This document shows, piece after piece, positions 20,990 to 31,457 of a stretch of DNA of 64,000 nt. The notes under the pieces were generated by a model. The model saw only the letters and a list, made by a program, of their open reading frames with translations, did no database searches and was not told where the DNA came from. Position 1 is the stretch's first letter; every line of letters begins with the position of its first letter. The stretch comes from Phaeodactylum tricornutum CCAP 1055/1 (Eukaryota > Bacillariophyta > Bacillariophyceae > Surirellales > Neidiaceae): assembly GCF_000150955.2 (NCBI RefSeq), contig NC_011697.1, forward strand, positions 50,254 through 114,253, in the 5' to 3' direction. The translations under genes were made by a program, and so were the position numbers.

Positions 20990-23785
20990 TTACCGTAAAT
21001 AGCGTTTCACTGTCAGTTCTGTGGTCCCATTGTATTCCATTTCTTCTGTGACTTCTATGAAATCATTTCTGGAGTCACTGACTGTGACGTTGTCCTCAAG
21101 TTTTCTTCTATTCATTTTCATTTTGCTGTCACTACCATTCTTGTTACCCGCGCTGCCCTTTCCGCTCTTACCACCTTTGCCACTATTGCTGCTTCTGCTC
21201 GATCCTTTTCCCGTTGGTGGAAGGCTTAGGGTCGGACTATGTGAGGGCTGGCAGAAAGGGTCAAATTGCGGATCGTCTGGAAGCAAATTTTTGACAGTAA
21301 GTTTAGAAAATGCATTGTGCCACTTTATAAATAGAAGTGCTCAAGTTTGGCCTTACCTTGTTTGGACGACGAATCTTTGCCCTTTCCACTGCCCTTTCCC
21401 TTGCCTTTGGCACTCTTCTTCGATTTTTTTGAGCTTTTTGAACTGCCTTTCCCCTTTCCGATTCCTAGAATAGGCGGCGCGGTACTGCAGGATGGCTTGG
21501 AACTTGGAAACTCGCTTGTCTTTTCTGTCGGTCGAAACGATGGAGCGAAGCTGACCGAACCTAGGGAAGATGGGGGCGCAGACGATGAAGCGACGATGCT
21601 TTGTGCTGAGGAAGGCTGCAAAGTGACCCCGGAAGGAGGTGAGCTATTCGTTGGGAAACGTGTTGATTGCGTGAACGTGGGTGTGGATGTCTCCCCTTCA
21701 AATGTTGGGCTCTCAGTAGAAGGCGTAAACGTTGGTGCAGATGTCTCACCGTCAAATGGTGGGGCTTCAGTTGGAGACGAAGTCGGACTTTGCATCACTT
21801 CTATGGTGGGGAGCTGAGAAGGCGGCTCGGACCCTTCCAGTGTAGGCGCCGATGAGGTTGTAGGCATTATAGTGGGGGTATTGGATGCGATTTCTGTCGG
21901 AAAACTGGTCACAGCAGATGACGTTGGAACATCAGAGACAAGCGGCCTAGCAGAAGGTCCTATAGACATTGTTGGCACACTTGAAGGTGTGTCGGAAGCG
22001 ACTTCCATTGGTACCGTGCTCTCGACGAGGGTCGGTGCGGTCGTCGTAAAAGGTGTTGGAGCTGAAGTCACTTGCTCATCCGCCCGACAGCTGACTTGGT
22101 CGGCCCAAACTCCGCACCGCGTGTTACACAAGGCAGTAATGAAACAGTTTGCCTCTCCAGTATTCTCCAAAACGAGGCGCTCGCCAGGCGCTTGACAAAC
22201 TTGCGTTTGAGTTGAATTAATGTAGTTCAGAGACGAAGTAGAGCTGGAAGTCCCGCTGACGAAGACTGCCGCATCCACTTCACTGTCTACAATACAATTT
22301 CGACTCATACCCACATCGCTTTCATTGAAAACAAAAAAAACCGACTATAGAGAAAAGGGATGCCATTAAATGTATAAGACCGCAAAGACTCAGCACATCC
22401 TAAAAAGTGGCAAACACGTGTACTTACTGACATTGTGCCCACCCCTGATACCTGCACGCGAGAAGCTGTAGCGGCTGAATTTATGGCGATTAGAACGGTG
22501 CTAGGTCTATCTCGATTCTGTTAGAAAATCCAAACTGGGTAAGAAGCTGGTGTCCTGCTCACTGTCGATGAAGATTTTTCAAGTCTCTTACAATATTGAG
22601 TGAACCCAACGAATCAGCGACTTCGATCGAATCCACGTTTATTTGAGAACCGGTTGAGGCGAGAAACAAATGCTCTGACCCCGCGTTGTCGCGAAAGGTA
22701 GAGTTGGTGACGGAAACATCAGAAAGACCTCTCGAAGCAACACCAGTCCACAGCTCCGGCATTTGGTTGTTGACAACGTTAAGTCCAGAAATCGCCACCG
22801 ACGCCATCATTGAGTCGAAAATCGCTGACATACTGCCCATTCTTTGCACGTCAATTACAGCAGCAGTCGTTTGAGCGCGGTTGGTAGTAGAAAACAAAGT
22901 CTGCACAGGGTATTGAAAACGGTGAGTAAGATTTTGTCGGTAATAAATGGAGAGCCATGCAAATGGAGAATCGTACCTCGATGTCACTGCTAGAGACGGT
23001 GACGCTACGAATTATTGATGCTGCCCCGTTGGATGATGATACGATGGAAGCAGCATCAAGATTTACGACATCGAGGCCGTTGATTGCGAGTTCCCCTCCT
23101 TCATTTGCAAATATCGAGCCGCTTGGCGGTGAGCCAACTTCTAGGTTTCGCACAGCCCCACGAGTAACTTCTAGTGAAAACGGGTTGTTCTGGTCGCCAT
23201 TTTGCTGAAGCGTAGCGAAACTGCTTCCGCTCATCTGGACGAAAAAGAAGGACGTGAGTAGAGCAGAACAAAAATCAGTCGTGTTGCGTTAAGGGTACCT
23301 ACCAAGAAAGTAGGGTCATTAAGAATCACTGTCGTAGTCGAGTCAGCGCCTCCCGCAATGGCAGACGTTCCAAACTGTGAAAAAGTTACACCAGCAAATC
23401 CAACGGTTTCGATGGGATAGCCTGCAACTGTTGAGTCTTCGATCAGGACTTGATTTTGTCCGTTTGAGATGGAGCAACTGTCTTGAGATGAACCAGTTGC
23501 TCCACAGACGAATTGCGCTCCACTGAGCACTGGAGTTAGCGTCTCATTTGCCGCATCGAATACTTGATTTGGACATAGTGTAAATGTATAGGATGAGAGC
23601 GCGGATTCAACTCCTTCGGACTGAATTCTATCTCTCTCGGCCTCCATATCATTATTCAAAGCTTCAATTGATACGTAGCCCGTAACATCCGGAGATTGGG
23701 GACACTGAACAGCCGAGTTAAACTGTGACGAGACATGAATCGCCCCTGAAAATACCAGAAGTGTTGTTAGTACTCTTCGTGCCAT
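20990..23785 (-). CDS. Secreted beta-helix-like protein with PT-rich stalk and silaffin-like tail (copy 2)
   Basis: Paralogue of the gene at 17791, head to tail with it. Six exons join in frame to 804 aa: 23303-23785, 22977-23234, 22592-22900, 22428-22517, 21357-22344, 20990-21276 (complement). Signal peptide MARRVLTTLLVFSGAIHVSSQ, then the shared N-terminal domain (NNDMEAERDRI, YTFTLCP, FVCGATGSSQDSC, QVLIEDSTVAGYPIETV). Short strand-forming repeats (SDVSVTNSTFRDNAGSE) again suggest a beta helix. The stalk is rich in APTF, TPST and PTSSPT units. The tail has KGKGSSKSSKKSKKSAKGKG and, in the last exon, SGKGGKSGKGSAGNK, ending in an acidic/basic stretch absent from copy 1. Extra introns within the helix region separate the two copies. 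A frustule or cell-wall matrix role is inferred, not shown. Confidence 0.78.
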
Positions 23786-24339
23786 GGATGTATTTTGATG
23801 ACACATTTTGCTTCTGACGGAAGCGAGTATGCGATAAAATAATGAATAAAAAATGAAAGATTGTGAGAGAGTGCCCAGCCTCGATTTGGTCTCTTGTTTA
23901 GCAGTCGTGAAGGAGCGAAGGAACTTGGCAACAAGAATGAATTCCGAATCCCAACGCCAGACGAGCTTTTACAGTTTTTTTGGGTCATATAGGAATAAAA
24001 TATTTTGGTCGGATGATTGAAAGTCTTATCAAAAATTAATTATGATATTGCCTCGTCGTATGTATTGATATTATGACATGTCGAATTTAGGTGGAAAAAG
24101 CCAGGCATATGTAAGTAAATCTTGTGACGGAGCTTGATCCGTTAGGGTCCTATTTTCAAAAACACCCAACACCGCTCTCCTCTCACAGTCATCAAATCAT
24201 CCAGTCATCAAAATAGCCAGCAGGGCCATATTCATAATTCTAGGCGAGGAATATTGGAGTTATTTCTACAAGATTTCACGTTGCTCAGGCTTCAAAAGGA
24301 GAGCTACTCAATGACAGGAACTGCCCCTTTTAGTAAAGT
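23786..24339. other. Intergenic
   Basis: AT-rich near 23990-24080. One motif at 24183. No gene seen. Confidence 0.6.
24183..24191 (-). promoter_or_regulatory. TGACTGTGA motif
   Basis: About 400 bp upstream of the copy 2 start and close behind the end of the next minus-strand gene. Confidence 0.4.
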
Positions 24340-25164
24340 CTAGTAGGATTGAGGCTCTGATTTATTGACTGTCAGAAAACGGGCTTGCAGGAGGTCGGCC
24401 CAATACCTGGCAACAATAAGCCGAACAATTCGTCGATCAGATTGAAAACTGATCTTGGAGCCGACGTTACTTATAGCATCTGCATCATCTTCATCATCAC
24501 CGTCTCTCTTCTCCGTGCTAGCAGGAGCACGTTCGAGTAATTTAGGACCCCCCAATGATCCAATTCGATCACATAGGACCCGTATTACATCTGGACAAAG
24601 ATGCTCATCGTGGCTCGAAAAGTCTTTCAGAGTTAATCCTCCCCGTCGATTGAAAATCAAAGAATCCTCGAAAGTAGATTCGGCATCTCCCCTTCCGTCA
24701 GTCGGGTACCCAGTCAACGAAAAATGTGCAACTTGTTCTAATGTGGCGCAGAGGACAACTCCATAAGCCGAATGTATATTGTATTTTTGACGCAGTGTTT
24801 CCATTATTTCGCTGCGCGGTAGTTGAAGCATTCTTTTAAGCTTTTGTGTTCGGCACCAGCTTCGAAACGCGTCGGCGTGCTCATCCCAAAACTCTCGGTA
24901 GGCCTTCATTTCGCGTTTGAGCTTTTGACGCAATCGGACGCGATCCGCCCATACTTGGTCACGAAGATCGGTAGGCCACGGGTGATGTACCAGTGCTGCT
25001 TTCTCGGCGTTGGCCTGATCCGTGTCGAGATCTGACATGGCGTTGATGAGATCAACCGTTCCGTTCGGTAGAAAGTGGGCGAAACCACAGCACGCACAAG
25101 ATCCTCCCGAAACGTAATCAAATAGAACGCGGTCAATGACCCATTCGTCGCTGAAGCGAGGCAT
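24340..25164 (-). CDS. Protein of unknown function
   Basis: Single exon, 274 aa, not recognised. It has coding character along its length. N-terminal part: MPRFSDEWVIDRVLFDY followed by GGSCACCGFAHFLPNG, a cluster of three cysteines and a histidine that could bind metal. A basic helix-rich middle (VRLRQKLKREMKAYREFWDEH) and a conserved-looking block around IHSAYGVVLCATLEQVAHFSL follow. The C-terminal third has an acidic stretch (KRDGDDEDDADA). No signal peptide or membrane segment. A TGACAGTGA motif lies 96 bp upstream of the start. Confidence 0.65.
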   Translation of the reverse strand: MPRFSDEWVIDRVLFDYVSGGSCACCGFAHFLPNGTVDLINAMSDLDTDQANAEKAALVHHPWPTDLRDQVWADRVRLRQKLKREMKAYREFWDEHADAFRSWCRTQKLKRMLQLPRSEIMETLRQKYNIHSAYGVVLCATLEQVAHFSLTGYPTDGRGDAESTFEDSLIFNRRGGLTLKDFSSHDEHLCPDVIRVLCDRIGSLGGPKLLERAPASTEKRDGDDEDDADAISNVGSKISFQSDRRIVRLIVARYWADLLQARFLTVNKSEPQSY

Positions 25165-25574
25165 GATTCACAATAAATTGAAGAGACGACTGAGGTGGCA
25201 ACTTACATAAAAGCAGCCGGGGGTATAGTGTAAGAATAGAGACGGCAACGCTGCAGTATTGACAGTGAATAGGATTATTTGTTTCGGATGTCCGCGAAAC
25301 GCGATGCAGAGCAGAAGATGTATCGAAAAGCAAAAAGCGAAATTCTCATCGTTTGCCAATATTCCATTGCAATATCAAGATTGATGGAATGTGTTACCCT
25401 CTCAGCTTAGGAGTACACGCCGGTTGGTTTAGGTTGGTATCAAGTTTGGAAAGTTCATCGCGTGTTAACCGTAAAGAATCCTCATCCACATGACTAAAAA
25501 AAACAAATTGTTACGTTTCGGGCTTCGTGAGGGAAAGGCAAGTTGCTACGTGTCGAGCCGTCGATATAGATAGA
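25165..25574. other. Divergent promoter region
   Basis: Lies between the minus-strand unknown gene and the plus-strand FKBP gene. Contains TGACAGTGA at 25260. Confidence 0.6.
25260..25268 (+). promoter_or_regulatory. TGACAGTGA variant motif
   Basis: 96 bp upstream of the minus-strand start at 25164 and 307 bp upstream of the plus-strand FKBP start. Confidence 0.4.
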
Positions 25575-26579
25575 ATGGCGCAGGAGTCCCGCCGTCAACC
25601 TAGGGGATGGCCTCTGCTGCTCGTTTCGCTCTTGGCTTCACGGACGGCGGTGCTTGGACTTCAAGCAATACGATCCCGTCCGAGCCAGCATCGGGAGGTC
25701 GCCTACAACAGCAAATCAAGAACATATGTACCACTACCAGCCCCAGAGGTCACAGACCGACAGCGAAGAATCATGGGGGCCTCACTGCTGTCTTCTGTCT
25801 TGTACTATCCGACGACGTCGGCGGAAGCAAAGACGGGTGAGATTACCTTGGTTTTGCAGCAGCCGAGCGACAAGGTAGGCTTAGAATTGTACGACGTCAC
25901 AATCGGTACTCCACCGAAATCGACAGTTGCCATTCGTCGGGTTTTAAGCAACAATCGACTCTTACAAGAGGGCATGGTCCTTGTTGGCTACTCGTCCGCC
26001 GCTGAAGTCGTACAGCGGGTTCGTAGTGGACCCTATCCGATTTCCTTGACATTTCGCAATCTTGCAGCCGCAGGTGATGCTATTGCCGACGATGAAAAGC
26101 CTTTGTTAACGGCCCAAGATGCATTACAGCTGGCGCGTCGACAATCGGGTGAGATCAACGCGAACGTCATACCGGGTCCAGCATTTGCCGTTACTGTACT
26201 CCGACCAGCAGATGGTACTTGTGAGATGCGGTCCCGGCGCAACGACGTTTTGGAAATCAACTACGAAGCTAGGGTGACAAATCCCGACAACGGTGTTGTG
26301 TATGACGCATCGGCTAGTCGAGGAACGGGACGACCATATCAAATGGTTTTAGGATCGGGAGACATGTTACCAGGCGTCGATCAAGGTCTGTACGAAATGT
26401 GCCCAGGAGAAGTTCGCGAAATTGTCATTCCACCGCAACTGTCATATGGGCCCAGAGGAAACAAACTTTTCCGTATTCCTCCGGACTCAACCTTACTTTG
26501 GAAAGTCGAGCTTGTGTCGGTCAATGATGTTAGAAAGGGTGACACTCGAACGCGTAGCGAAATAGAAGGTAGAGAATAG
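25575..26579 (+). CDS. PDZ-like plus FKBP-type peptidyl-prolyl isomerase
   Basis: Single exon, 334 aa. Proline cis-trans isomerase with an N-terminal leader (PLLLVSLLASRTAVLGLQAI) and a second hydrophobic/alanine segment (GASLLSSVLYY...TTSAEA) resembling a thylakoid-lumen transfer signal. Residues about 90-170 look PDZ-like: VGLELYDV, a ligand-groove type region, then LLQEGMVLVGYSS and GPYPISLTF. The FKBP domain fills the C-terminal 130 residues: NDVLEINYEARV, VVYDASASRGTGRPYQMVLGSG, LPGVDQGLYEMCPGEVREIVIPP, YGPRG and LLWKVELVSV. Some FKBP pocket aromatics are replaced (DASASR in place of FDSS/FDRN), so drug binding or catalysis may be weak. Compartment is inferred. Confidence 0.85.
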   Translation: MAQESRRQPRGWPLLLVSLLASRTAVLGLQAIRSRPSQHREVAYNSKSRTYVPLPAPEVTDRQRRIMGASLLSSVLYYPTTSAEAKTGEITLVLQQPSDKVGLELYDVTIGTPPKSTVAIRRVLSNNRLLQEGMVLVGYSSAAEVVQRVRSGPYPISLTFRNLAAAGDAIADDEKPLLTAQDALQLARRQSGEINANVIPGPAFAVTVLRPADGTCEMRSRRNDVLEINYEARVTNPDNGVVYDASASRGTGRPYQMVLGSGDMLPGVDQGLYEMCPGEVREIVIPPQLSYGPRGNKLFRIPPDSTLLWKVELVSVNDVRKGDTRTRSEIEGRE

Positions 26580-26724
26580 TTGTCATCCGCGATGTTTTGC
26601 GACAAAGCGTCGATCCCAGACAGGATTTCGTCGTCGTCGAACTAGAAGAAAAGCGGCCATCAAGAGCAAGGCCATTCCATTTCAACAAGCCTAAAGGACG
26701 CTGTATAGTTATTATGAGACGCTT

Positions 26725-28125
26725 CTATGGAAATGCTATCATTTTCTTGTTCACAGTCCGATAATGTTCACGAATTGCTTTCATATATTTCTCAGCTCTC
26801 TCCCCCGGTTTTAATTTTGGCTGTGTTCTTTTGTCTAGCTGTACTGGAAGATGTATCCTTTCGTATGCGTTGCCCGATGCGATCAGTTGATCCTCGATGA
26901 CAGCGACGAATCCCGATTTCCCGTGTACAAGTTTATGACATCTTCCTGCGAGTTGCGCTTCGGCCATAATGGCTAGCACTTCAAAGGATGGATCTTGTGA
27001 AGGAATAAATCCTTCAAAGCCCCCTTCAGGGCCCCTGTTCCGTGGTCTCCGTAGAAAGACCCAATTGTAGTCGTCTTTGAGGAATTCTTCTACTTCGTTA
27101 ACCGCCGAAACATCGTCAGTTAAGAGAACAACTGTTTCGCCCTTTGAGATATTTCCGACTTGTAAATATTCATCTACGGCTGCATATCTCCGGCCCTTAC
27201 CGTATGCAATATCGCCACGTCGTACATGGATAGCGGAGCATGGTTCGATTTCGGAGGTACCTACCAAAGCTTCATCTAGGTATTCCTCTAGATTGTGGCG
27301 TAACACGTGACGAGGTCGAAAGGCATATTGTCGCAACCACAAAAACTCTTTCTTTTGTCGCTCATGCGTGGGTTTGGCACCTATGTCTGCATCACTTCGA
27401 CCAATTGCTGCAGGACATTTTCCAATCGGAATAAAAAAGCAATTCATATCGAGACTTTCGCAGTAGGCCCAATGTGATTGGTTTTGGACGGCAAAGTTCC
27501 ATCTAGCAGCAGCATGATGACGCGTCATTTGAAAAGACTTCCCCTGCCTATAAGCAGAATAGAAGCTTCGGGATATGCTCATGAGGGCTGCTGCATACCC
27601 ACTCGAAATTTGCGGCTTCTGGACTCCACGTAAGCAAGAATCTTCATCGTTACGGAGCCACTGGAGATTCTGCACTTTTTCCAAGAATTCAATGTGCTCC
27701 ACATCTTGAATTTTTTCGAAGCAGGTGTGCGTTTTGTTTTGTAGCCCAATACGATATTGTGGGTGCCATGTCCACCATTCGTCTGTGTCAAATGTCCATT
27801 GAGCACAACAGGGGCCGTTTGACTCGTTTTTGCAATTCATCCCATTGTGTCCTACGGTTCCGACCCACGTGTCATTATTTGTTGACGAAAGAGAAATTGA
27901 TGAGCCATGAATCGAGCTTTCCCTAGTTCCATCATAGTTGGACCCTGGAGTGGAAGCTCTTGTTGCGGATGAATCATTCTTTTGGCGAGCCGTAAGATTC
28001 AGGGCAATCAGAGACGGCGATACTGCGAGGCACAACAGAGCCACAAGAAAGAGTCTCCTTCTCTGGCGCCTCGTTCGACGGGCAATTGACCTCTTTATTT
28101 GGCCTTTTCTTCGATGACCTGTCAT
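26725..28125 (-). CDS. Golgi-type glycosyltransferase, fucosyltransferase-like (GT23-like)
   Basis: Single exon, 466 aa, convergent with the FKBP gene. Very basic N-terminus followed by one hydrophobic span (LFLVALLCLAVSPSLIALNL, residues about 25-44), the layout of a type II Golgi enzyme. A cysteine- and tryptophan-rich stem (NGPCCAQWTFDTDEWWTWHP) follows. The GDP-fucose type signature appears as AIHVRRGDIAYG at about residues 298-309, equivalent to the HxRRxD motif of alpha-1,6- and O-fucosyltransferases. Then come VVLLTDDVSAVNEVEEF and FEVLAIMAEAQLAGRCHKLVHGKSGFVAVIEDQLI, matching the C-terminal nucleotide-sugar region of FUT8-like enzymes. Several N-glycosylation sites. Acceptor not known. 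Confidence 0.75.
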   Translation of the reverse strand: MTGHRRKGQIKRSIARRTRRQRRRLFLVALLCLAVSPSLIALNLTARQKNDSSATRASTPGSNYDGTRESSIHGSSISLSSTNNDTWVGTVGHNGMNCKNESNGPCCAQWTFDTDEWWTWHPQYRIGLQNKTHTCFEKIQDVEHIEFLEKVQNLQWLRNDEDSCLRGVQKPQISSGYAAALMSISRSFYSAYRQGKSFQMTRHHAAARWNFAVQNQSHWAYCESLDMNCFFIPIGKCPAAIGRSDADIGAKPTHERQKKEFLWLRQYAFRPRHVLRHNLEEYLDEALVGTSEIEPCSAIHVRRGDIAYGKGRRYAAVDEYLQVGNISKGETVVLLTDDVSAVNEVEEFLKDDYNWVFLRRPRNRGPEGGFEGFIPSQDPSFEVLAIMAEAQLAGRCHKLVHGKSGFVAVIEDQLIASGNAYERIHLPVQLDKRTQPKLKPGERAEKYMKAIREHYRTVNKKMIAFP

Positions 28126-28533
28126 GGTGGGCAGCTAACATTACGGACTCCTAAAAGGTCGCGAAAACTCAGGATAAATTGTGACTGCCGTTGTGGAATC
28201 ACGCCCAACAAGAAGTACCGGTAAAGCAGCAGATGGCGAATGCGACGTTGTCGCGACTTAAATACAGTTGACAGTATCGTAGACGAGAAGTTCCTAGCCC
28301 CATTCTCTTAAGTACTAGGTAGCTCTGAAAGAGCGGATGAGATCTGAATCGATCATCCTTTACTAGCAACGCTTTGTTCAATAGACTATCACTTTACATA
28401 TCTAATGTAGCTTCCTCACCTTTCTTACTGTATCGTTCCCGTTCTTTGTCTGGACGTTCGTTTCATGCTTGCTGAATAGACTCCTTATATCGAAAGATAC
28501 TCTGTACTGACAAATTCTTTTATAGTATTTGGA
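28126..28533. other. Intergenic
   Basis: No gene and no exact motif copy; a partial one (GTTGACAGTAT) near 28265. Confidence 0.55.
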
Positions 28534-31200
28534 CTATACGAGTCGGTCGACTTTTTCCAAGCGAGCTGTCACTCGCTTCAAAGCCCGCTGCGTCAATTCT
28601 GTGATGATGTCATCGAGTCGTGCTCGTTCCGTCGTCGACAAACTGCCCAGCACCTCAGTATAGTCCGATCCAACGCCGTCTTTTCGAGACTGGGATCCTC
28701 GACGAACGACACTCAAGGCAGTCTCTACGAAGTCGATTACCGACTTCGCACTATTCGAGCTAAGTATGTCGCTTCGGCCAAGAGCTCCTGAACGGATTCC
28801 TTTCAACAGAACATCGATTGTTTCGATGCTTAACACACGTTCTCCCTTGATCAAATCGCCGATTTCATTGCCGAAAAACTCTCTCGCTCCATCAGCAATA
28901 CCAAGTGCATATATCTCTTCGTCTTGTGATAACTTAGGTGCCGCCAAGTGCGTGAAGTCTTTCAGGCTCATGACACCAACGGAAGGTCGATTCACACCAT
29001 TTTCATCCACACGTGGTAGCAAGATAGGGAGTGGAACCTCTTCTAAAGACGGAGGTTCAGGGAAGATATTTCCCAAGAAAGGCAATGCAGGTGGGCGCGG
29101 TGGCGTCAACAGCACAAGAACTTCCGCGACTCCTCTCCGGAAAATTTGCCGAGAAATCACATCTACCACATTGTCGACTTCGCTCTCTAGTAGATTTCTC
29201 AGAGATTCAGCATTGTCTGAGAGCAAGTAACGAAGGCCTTCCTTAAGACTGATTCCATCCTCCGGCACGGCGTCCAAGTCTACAAATGTAGCGCCCTCTT
29301 TGGCTGACACAGAGCCCGCAGCGTTGTTCAGTATAGCCAGCAATCGAGTTAACTTCAGCCCACTGTTTCCTTTCTCCCCTGAATAGAGCACTTCTTGCAA
29401 AGCCTTCTGAATCTCGGGACGGCCCTCGCGAAGCAATTTACGCGCAATGAACGGATAGCTCTCCATGATGATTCCATAGTCAGAGTTTCCAGTCAAAGCA
29501 ACACCTTCCAAAGTCACAATAGCTCGTCCCAAAATAGCAAAGTAAGGAGGAACTGAGAATGGAATGTCGTTCAAAACGGTCAAAGCATCCTGAGTCATCG
29601 CCTGAAAACCACCTACTTGGCTCTGCATTGAACCATCCTCCATGCCATACAATTTTTTTAATTCCTCCTCATACTTTTTGGCCCCACCGCCTTTGACGTA
29701 GGGCGACAAAGCCTTGTCCATAAGCGGAACAATCGCAGCGCGGTTTGAGTCAGCCGGCAAAATTTGCAGCTTAATGAAGTCATCAACCAAAGCGGCATAA
29801 TCCTTGTTAGCCAAGTGAATGACAGCCGAAATCATATTGTCTCGGTCTACAGGATCAATACTGGCCATGAGGCCGCAGTCAATCAAGGCAAGCTTGGCGC
29901 CTCCTTTGGTGGGCTCGTCCAACAAGAGCAAGTTTCCGGGATGCGGGTCGGCATGAAAAAATCCAACATCAAAAAGTTGCGTCAAAAAGGCTTCCTGAGC
30001 AGCCGGTGTGACTTCAGCGATTTGTTCCGGGCTAGTGTCGGACAGTTTTCGACCATCCATCCATTCACTGACCAAAAGACGACGCGTACAGAGTTCGTCG
30101 TAAACCAGGGGTACCGTCACGTCGGTAATATTTTTTTCGATCAGCATGTCTCGCAATCGGCGTTGGTTGGCCGCTTCGTTTTGAAAGTCCAGCTCGGTAT
30201 AAAAACCAATTGCCCATTCGTTCAATAGAGCCACATAATTCGTTTTCTGCTGCGGCGCGAAGCGTTCGATCAGCCCCTGAAAAACTTCAGCCGCCCGTCG
30301 GAGCACGTACAAATCCTTACTCACGGTACTGAGTACATCCGGTCGCTGTACCTTGATGGCAACCCTGGTGTTACTCCCATCCGCAAGAGTAGCCAAATAC
30401 ACTTGTGCGAGACTGGCAGCAGCCACGGGTTCTTCGGAAATACTAGTAAAAAAGGAGCCCAAGGGTCCCCCCAGCTCGCGTTCAATTTGAGCCACAGCCG
30501 TCACCGTATCGAAAGGCACGACTGAATCCTGAAGAGTTGTCAATTCGTCCAGTGTAGCTTGCGGTAAAACATCCGGCCTTACACTCATCATCTGGCCTGC
30601 TTTGATGAAGGTAGGCCCAAGATCTTGCAAATCCATTCGTGCCTGTCTCGACAGGGCTGGAATTTCTGACTCGGCAATTTTTCCATCGCGAATAAAAAGG
30701 GTTGTGAGTTTCGTCAAGAAGGGCACTGCCTTTCCGACAAAGTATGCCCACCGCTTGTTCAATGCCCCCCGCTCTTTGGTCCAGTAAGCCTCAATCAAAT
30801 CTTTATCGTAAATCAGGGGCAGACCTTCTTCGTCGATCGCGTTGGTTATGTTCCGATCCATGGAAATATAGGACTTTTTCACGTCCGGTGCTTCCAGTGT
30901 CTTCATAGAAACTGCCGCATTGACGGCGGCCGTGGCCATGGCGGCGGCCGACGCAATGCCCGAATTTTTCAGTCCTTCTCCGAACTTGTTACGATTCGCC
31001 TTGGTTACTTCACCGTTTATTCTCTCCTCCGTGTCGGGTTCCATGGTCGAGGCATGTAGTGGCGCGTAAGGCGGCAACAAGGACGATGAACCTGCCGCGC
31101 GGGTAGACTGAGTCGACACGCTTTGTGTCGACGGAACAAAGGAGGTACATAAAGGTGCCCATACCAATAGCAGGGTCGTGTATTCCAAATATGTTCTCAT
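28534..31200 (-). CDS. ABC1/ADCK (UbiB-type) atypical kinase, plastid type
   Basis: Single exon, 888 aa. Members of this family regulate prenylquinone metabolism; in plastids they sit on plastoglobules and thylakoids. The leader (YTTLLLVWAPLCTSFVPS) is a signal peptide with an SFVP plastid-like motif. Family marks in order: KAGQMMSVRPDVLP (KxGQ, residues about 200-213), the alanine-rich loop VAAASLAQVY (about 259-268), the lysine in VAIKVQRPD, SEWMDGRKL, the catalytic FFHADPHPGN (about 414-423), and LIDCGLMA (about 439-446). The metal-binding DFG is thus DCG. A C-terminal extension of about 300 residues has no recognised domain and ends in a basic helix. Two exact motif copies lie 200-260 bp upstream. 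Assignment to ABC1K1 or ABC1K3 subgroup is not made. Confidence 0.9.
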   Translation of the reverse strand: MRTYLEYTTLLLVWAPLCTSFVPSTQSVSTQSTRAAGSSSLLPPYAPLHASTMEPDTEERINGEVTKANRNKFGEGLKNSGIASAAAMATAAVNAAVSMKTLEAPDVKKSYISMDRNITNAIDEEGLPLIYDKDLIEAYWTKERGALNKRWAYFVGKAVPFLTKLTTLFIRDGKIAESEIPALSRQARMDLQDLGPTFIKAGQMMSVRPDVLPQATLDELTTLQDSVVPFDTVTAVAQIERELGGPLGSFFTSISEEPVAAASLAQVYLATLADGSNTRVAIKVQRPDVLSTVSKDLYVLRRAAEVFQGLIERFAPQQKTNYVALLNEWAIGFYTELDFQNEAANQRRLRDMLIEKNITDVTVPLVYDELCTRRLLVSEWMDGRKLSDTSPEQIAEVTPAAQEAFLTQLFDVGFFHADPHPGNLLLLDEPTKGGAKLALIDCGLMASIDPVDRDNMISAVIHLANKDYAALVDDFIKLQILPADSNRAAIVPLMDKALSPYVKGGGAKKYEEELKKLYGMEDGSMQSQVGGFQAMTQDALTVLNDIPFSVPPYFAILGRAIVTLEGVALTGNSDYGIIMESYPFIARKLLREGRPEIQKALQEVLYSGEKGNSGLKLTRLLAILNNAAGSVSAKEGATFVDLDAVPEDGISLKEGLRYLLSDNAESLRNLLESEVDNVVDVISRQIFRRGVAEVLVLLTPPRPPALPFLGNIFPEPPSLEEVPLPILLPRVDENGVNRPSVGVMSLKDFTHLAAPKLSQDEEIYALGIADGAREFFGNEIGDLIKGERVLSIETIDVLLKGIRSGALGRSDILSSNSAKSVIDFVETALSVVRRGSQSRKDGVGSDYTEVLGSLSTTERARLDDIITELTQRALKRVTARLEKVDRLV

Positions 31201-31404
31201 GTTGCTTGCGTGTATTGATTTGATGCAGCGTTATAGTTGTATAAAGGGTAGCCGAGTCGGTGGACTATAGAAGCGAGTCGTAGAAAGTTTGCCTATAACT
31301 TCAGTTCGAGCGAAAGATGGAATCGTTTCCTAATTTATGTCCACCAATGTAGAGATCTTGGTACGTGTGGGATTGTGTGTGTGACACAACCCTTCGGTTC
31401 GGAT

Positions 31405-31457
31405 TGACTGTGAGCTGCCGCTAACTGTAAGAGTACAGGAGGCCTTGATGACTGTGA
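31405..31457 (+). promoter_or_regulatory. Two tandem TGACTGTGA motifs
   Basis: Copies at 31405-31413 and 31449-31457, same orientation, 44 bp apart, 205-257 bp upstream of the ABC1 kinase start on the other strand. Confidence 0.5.
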
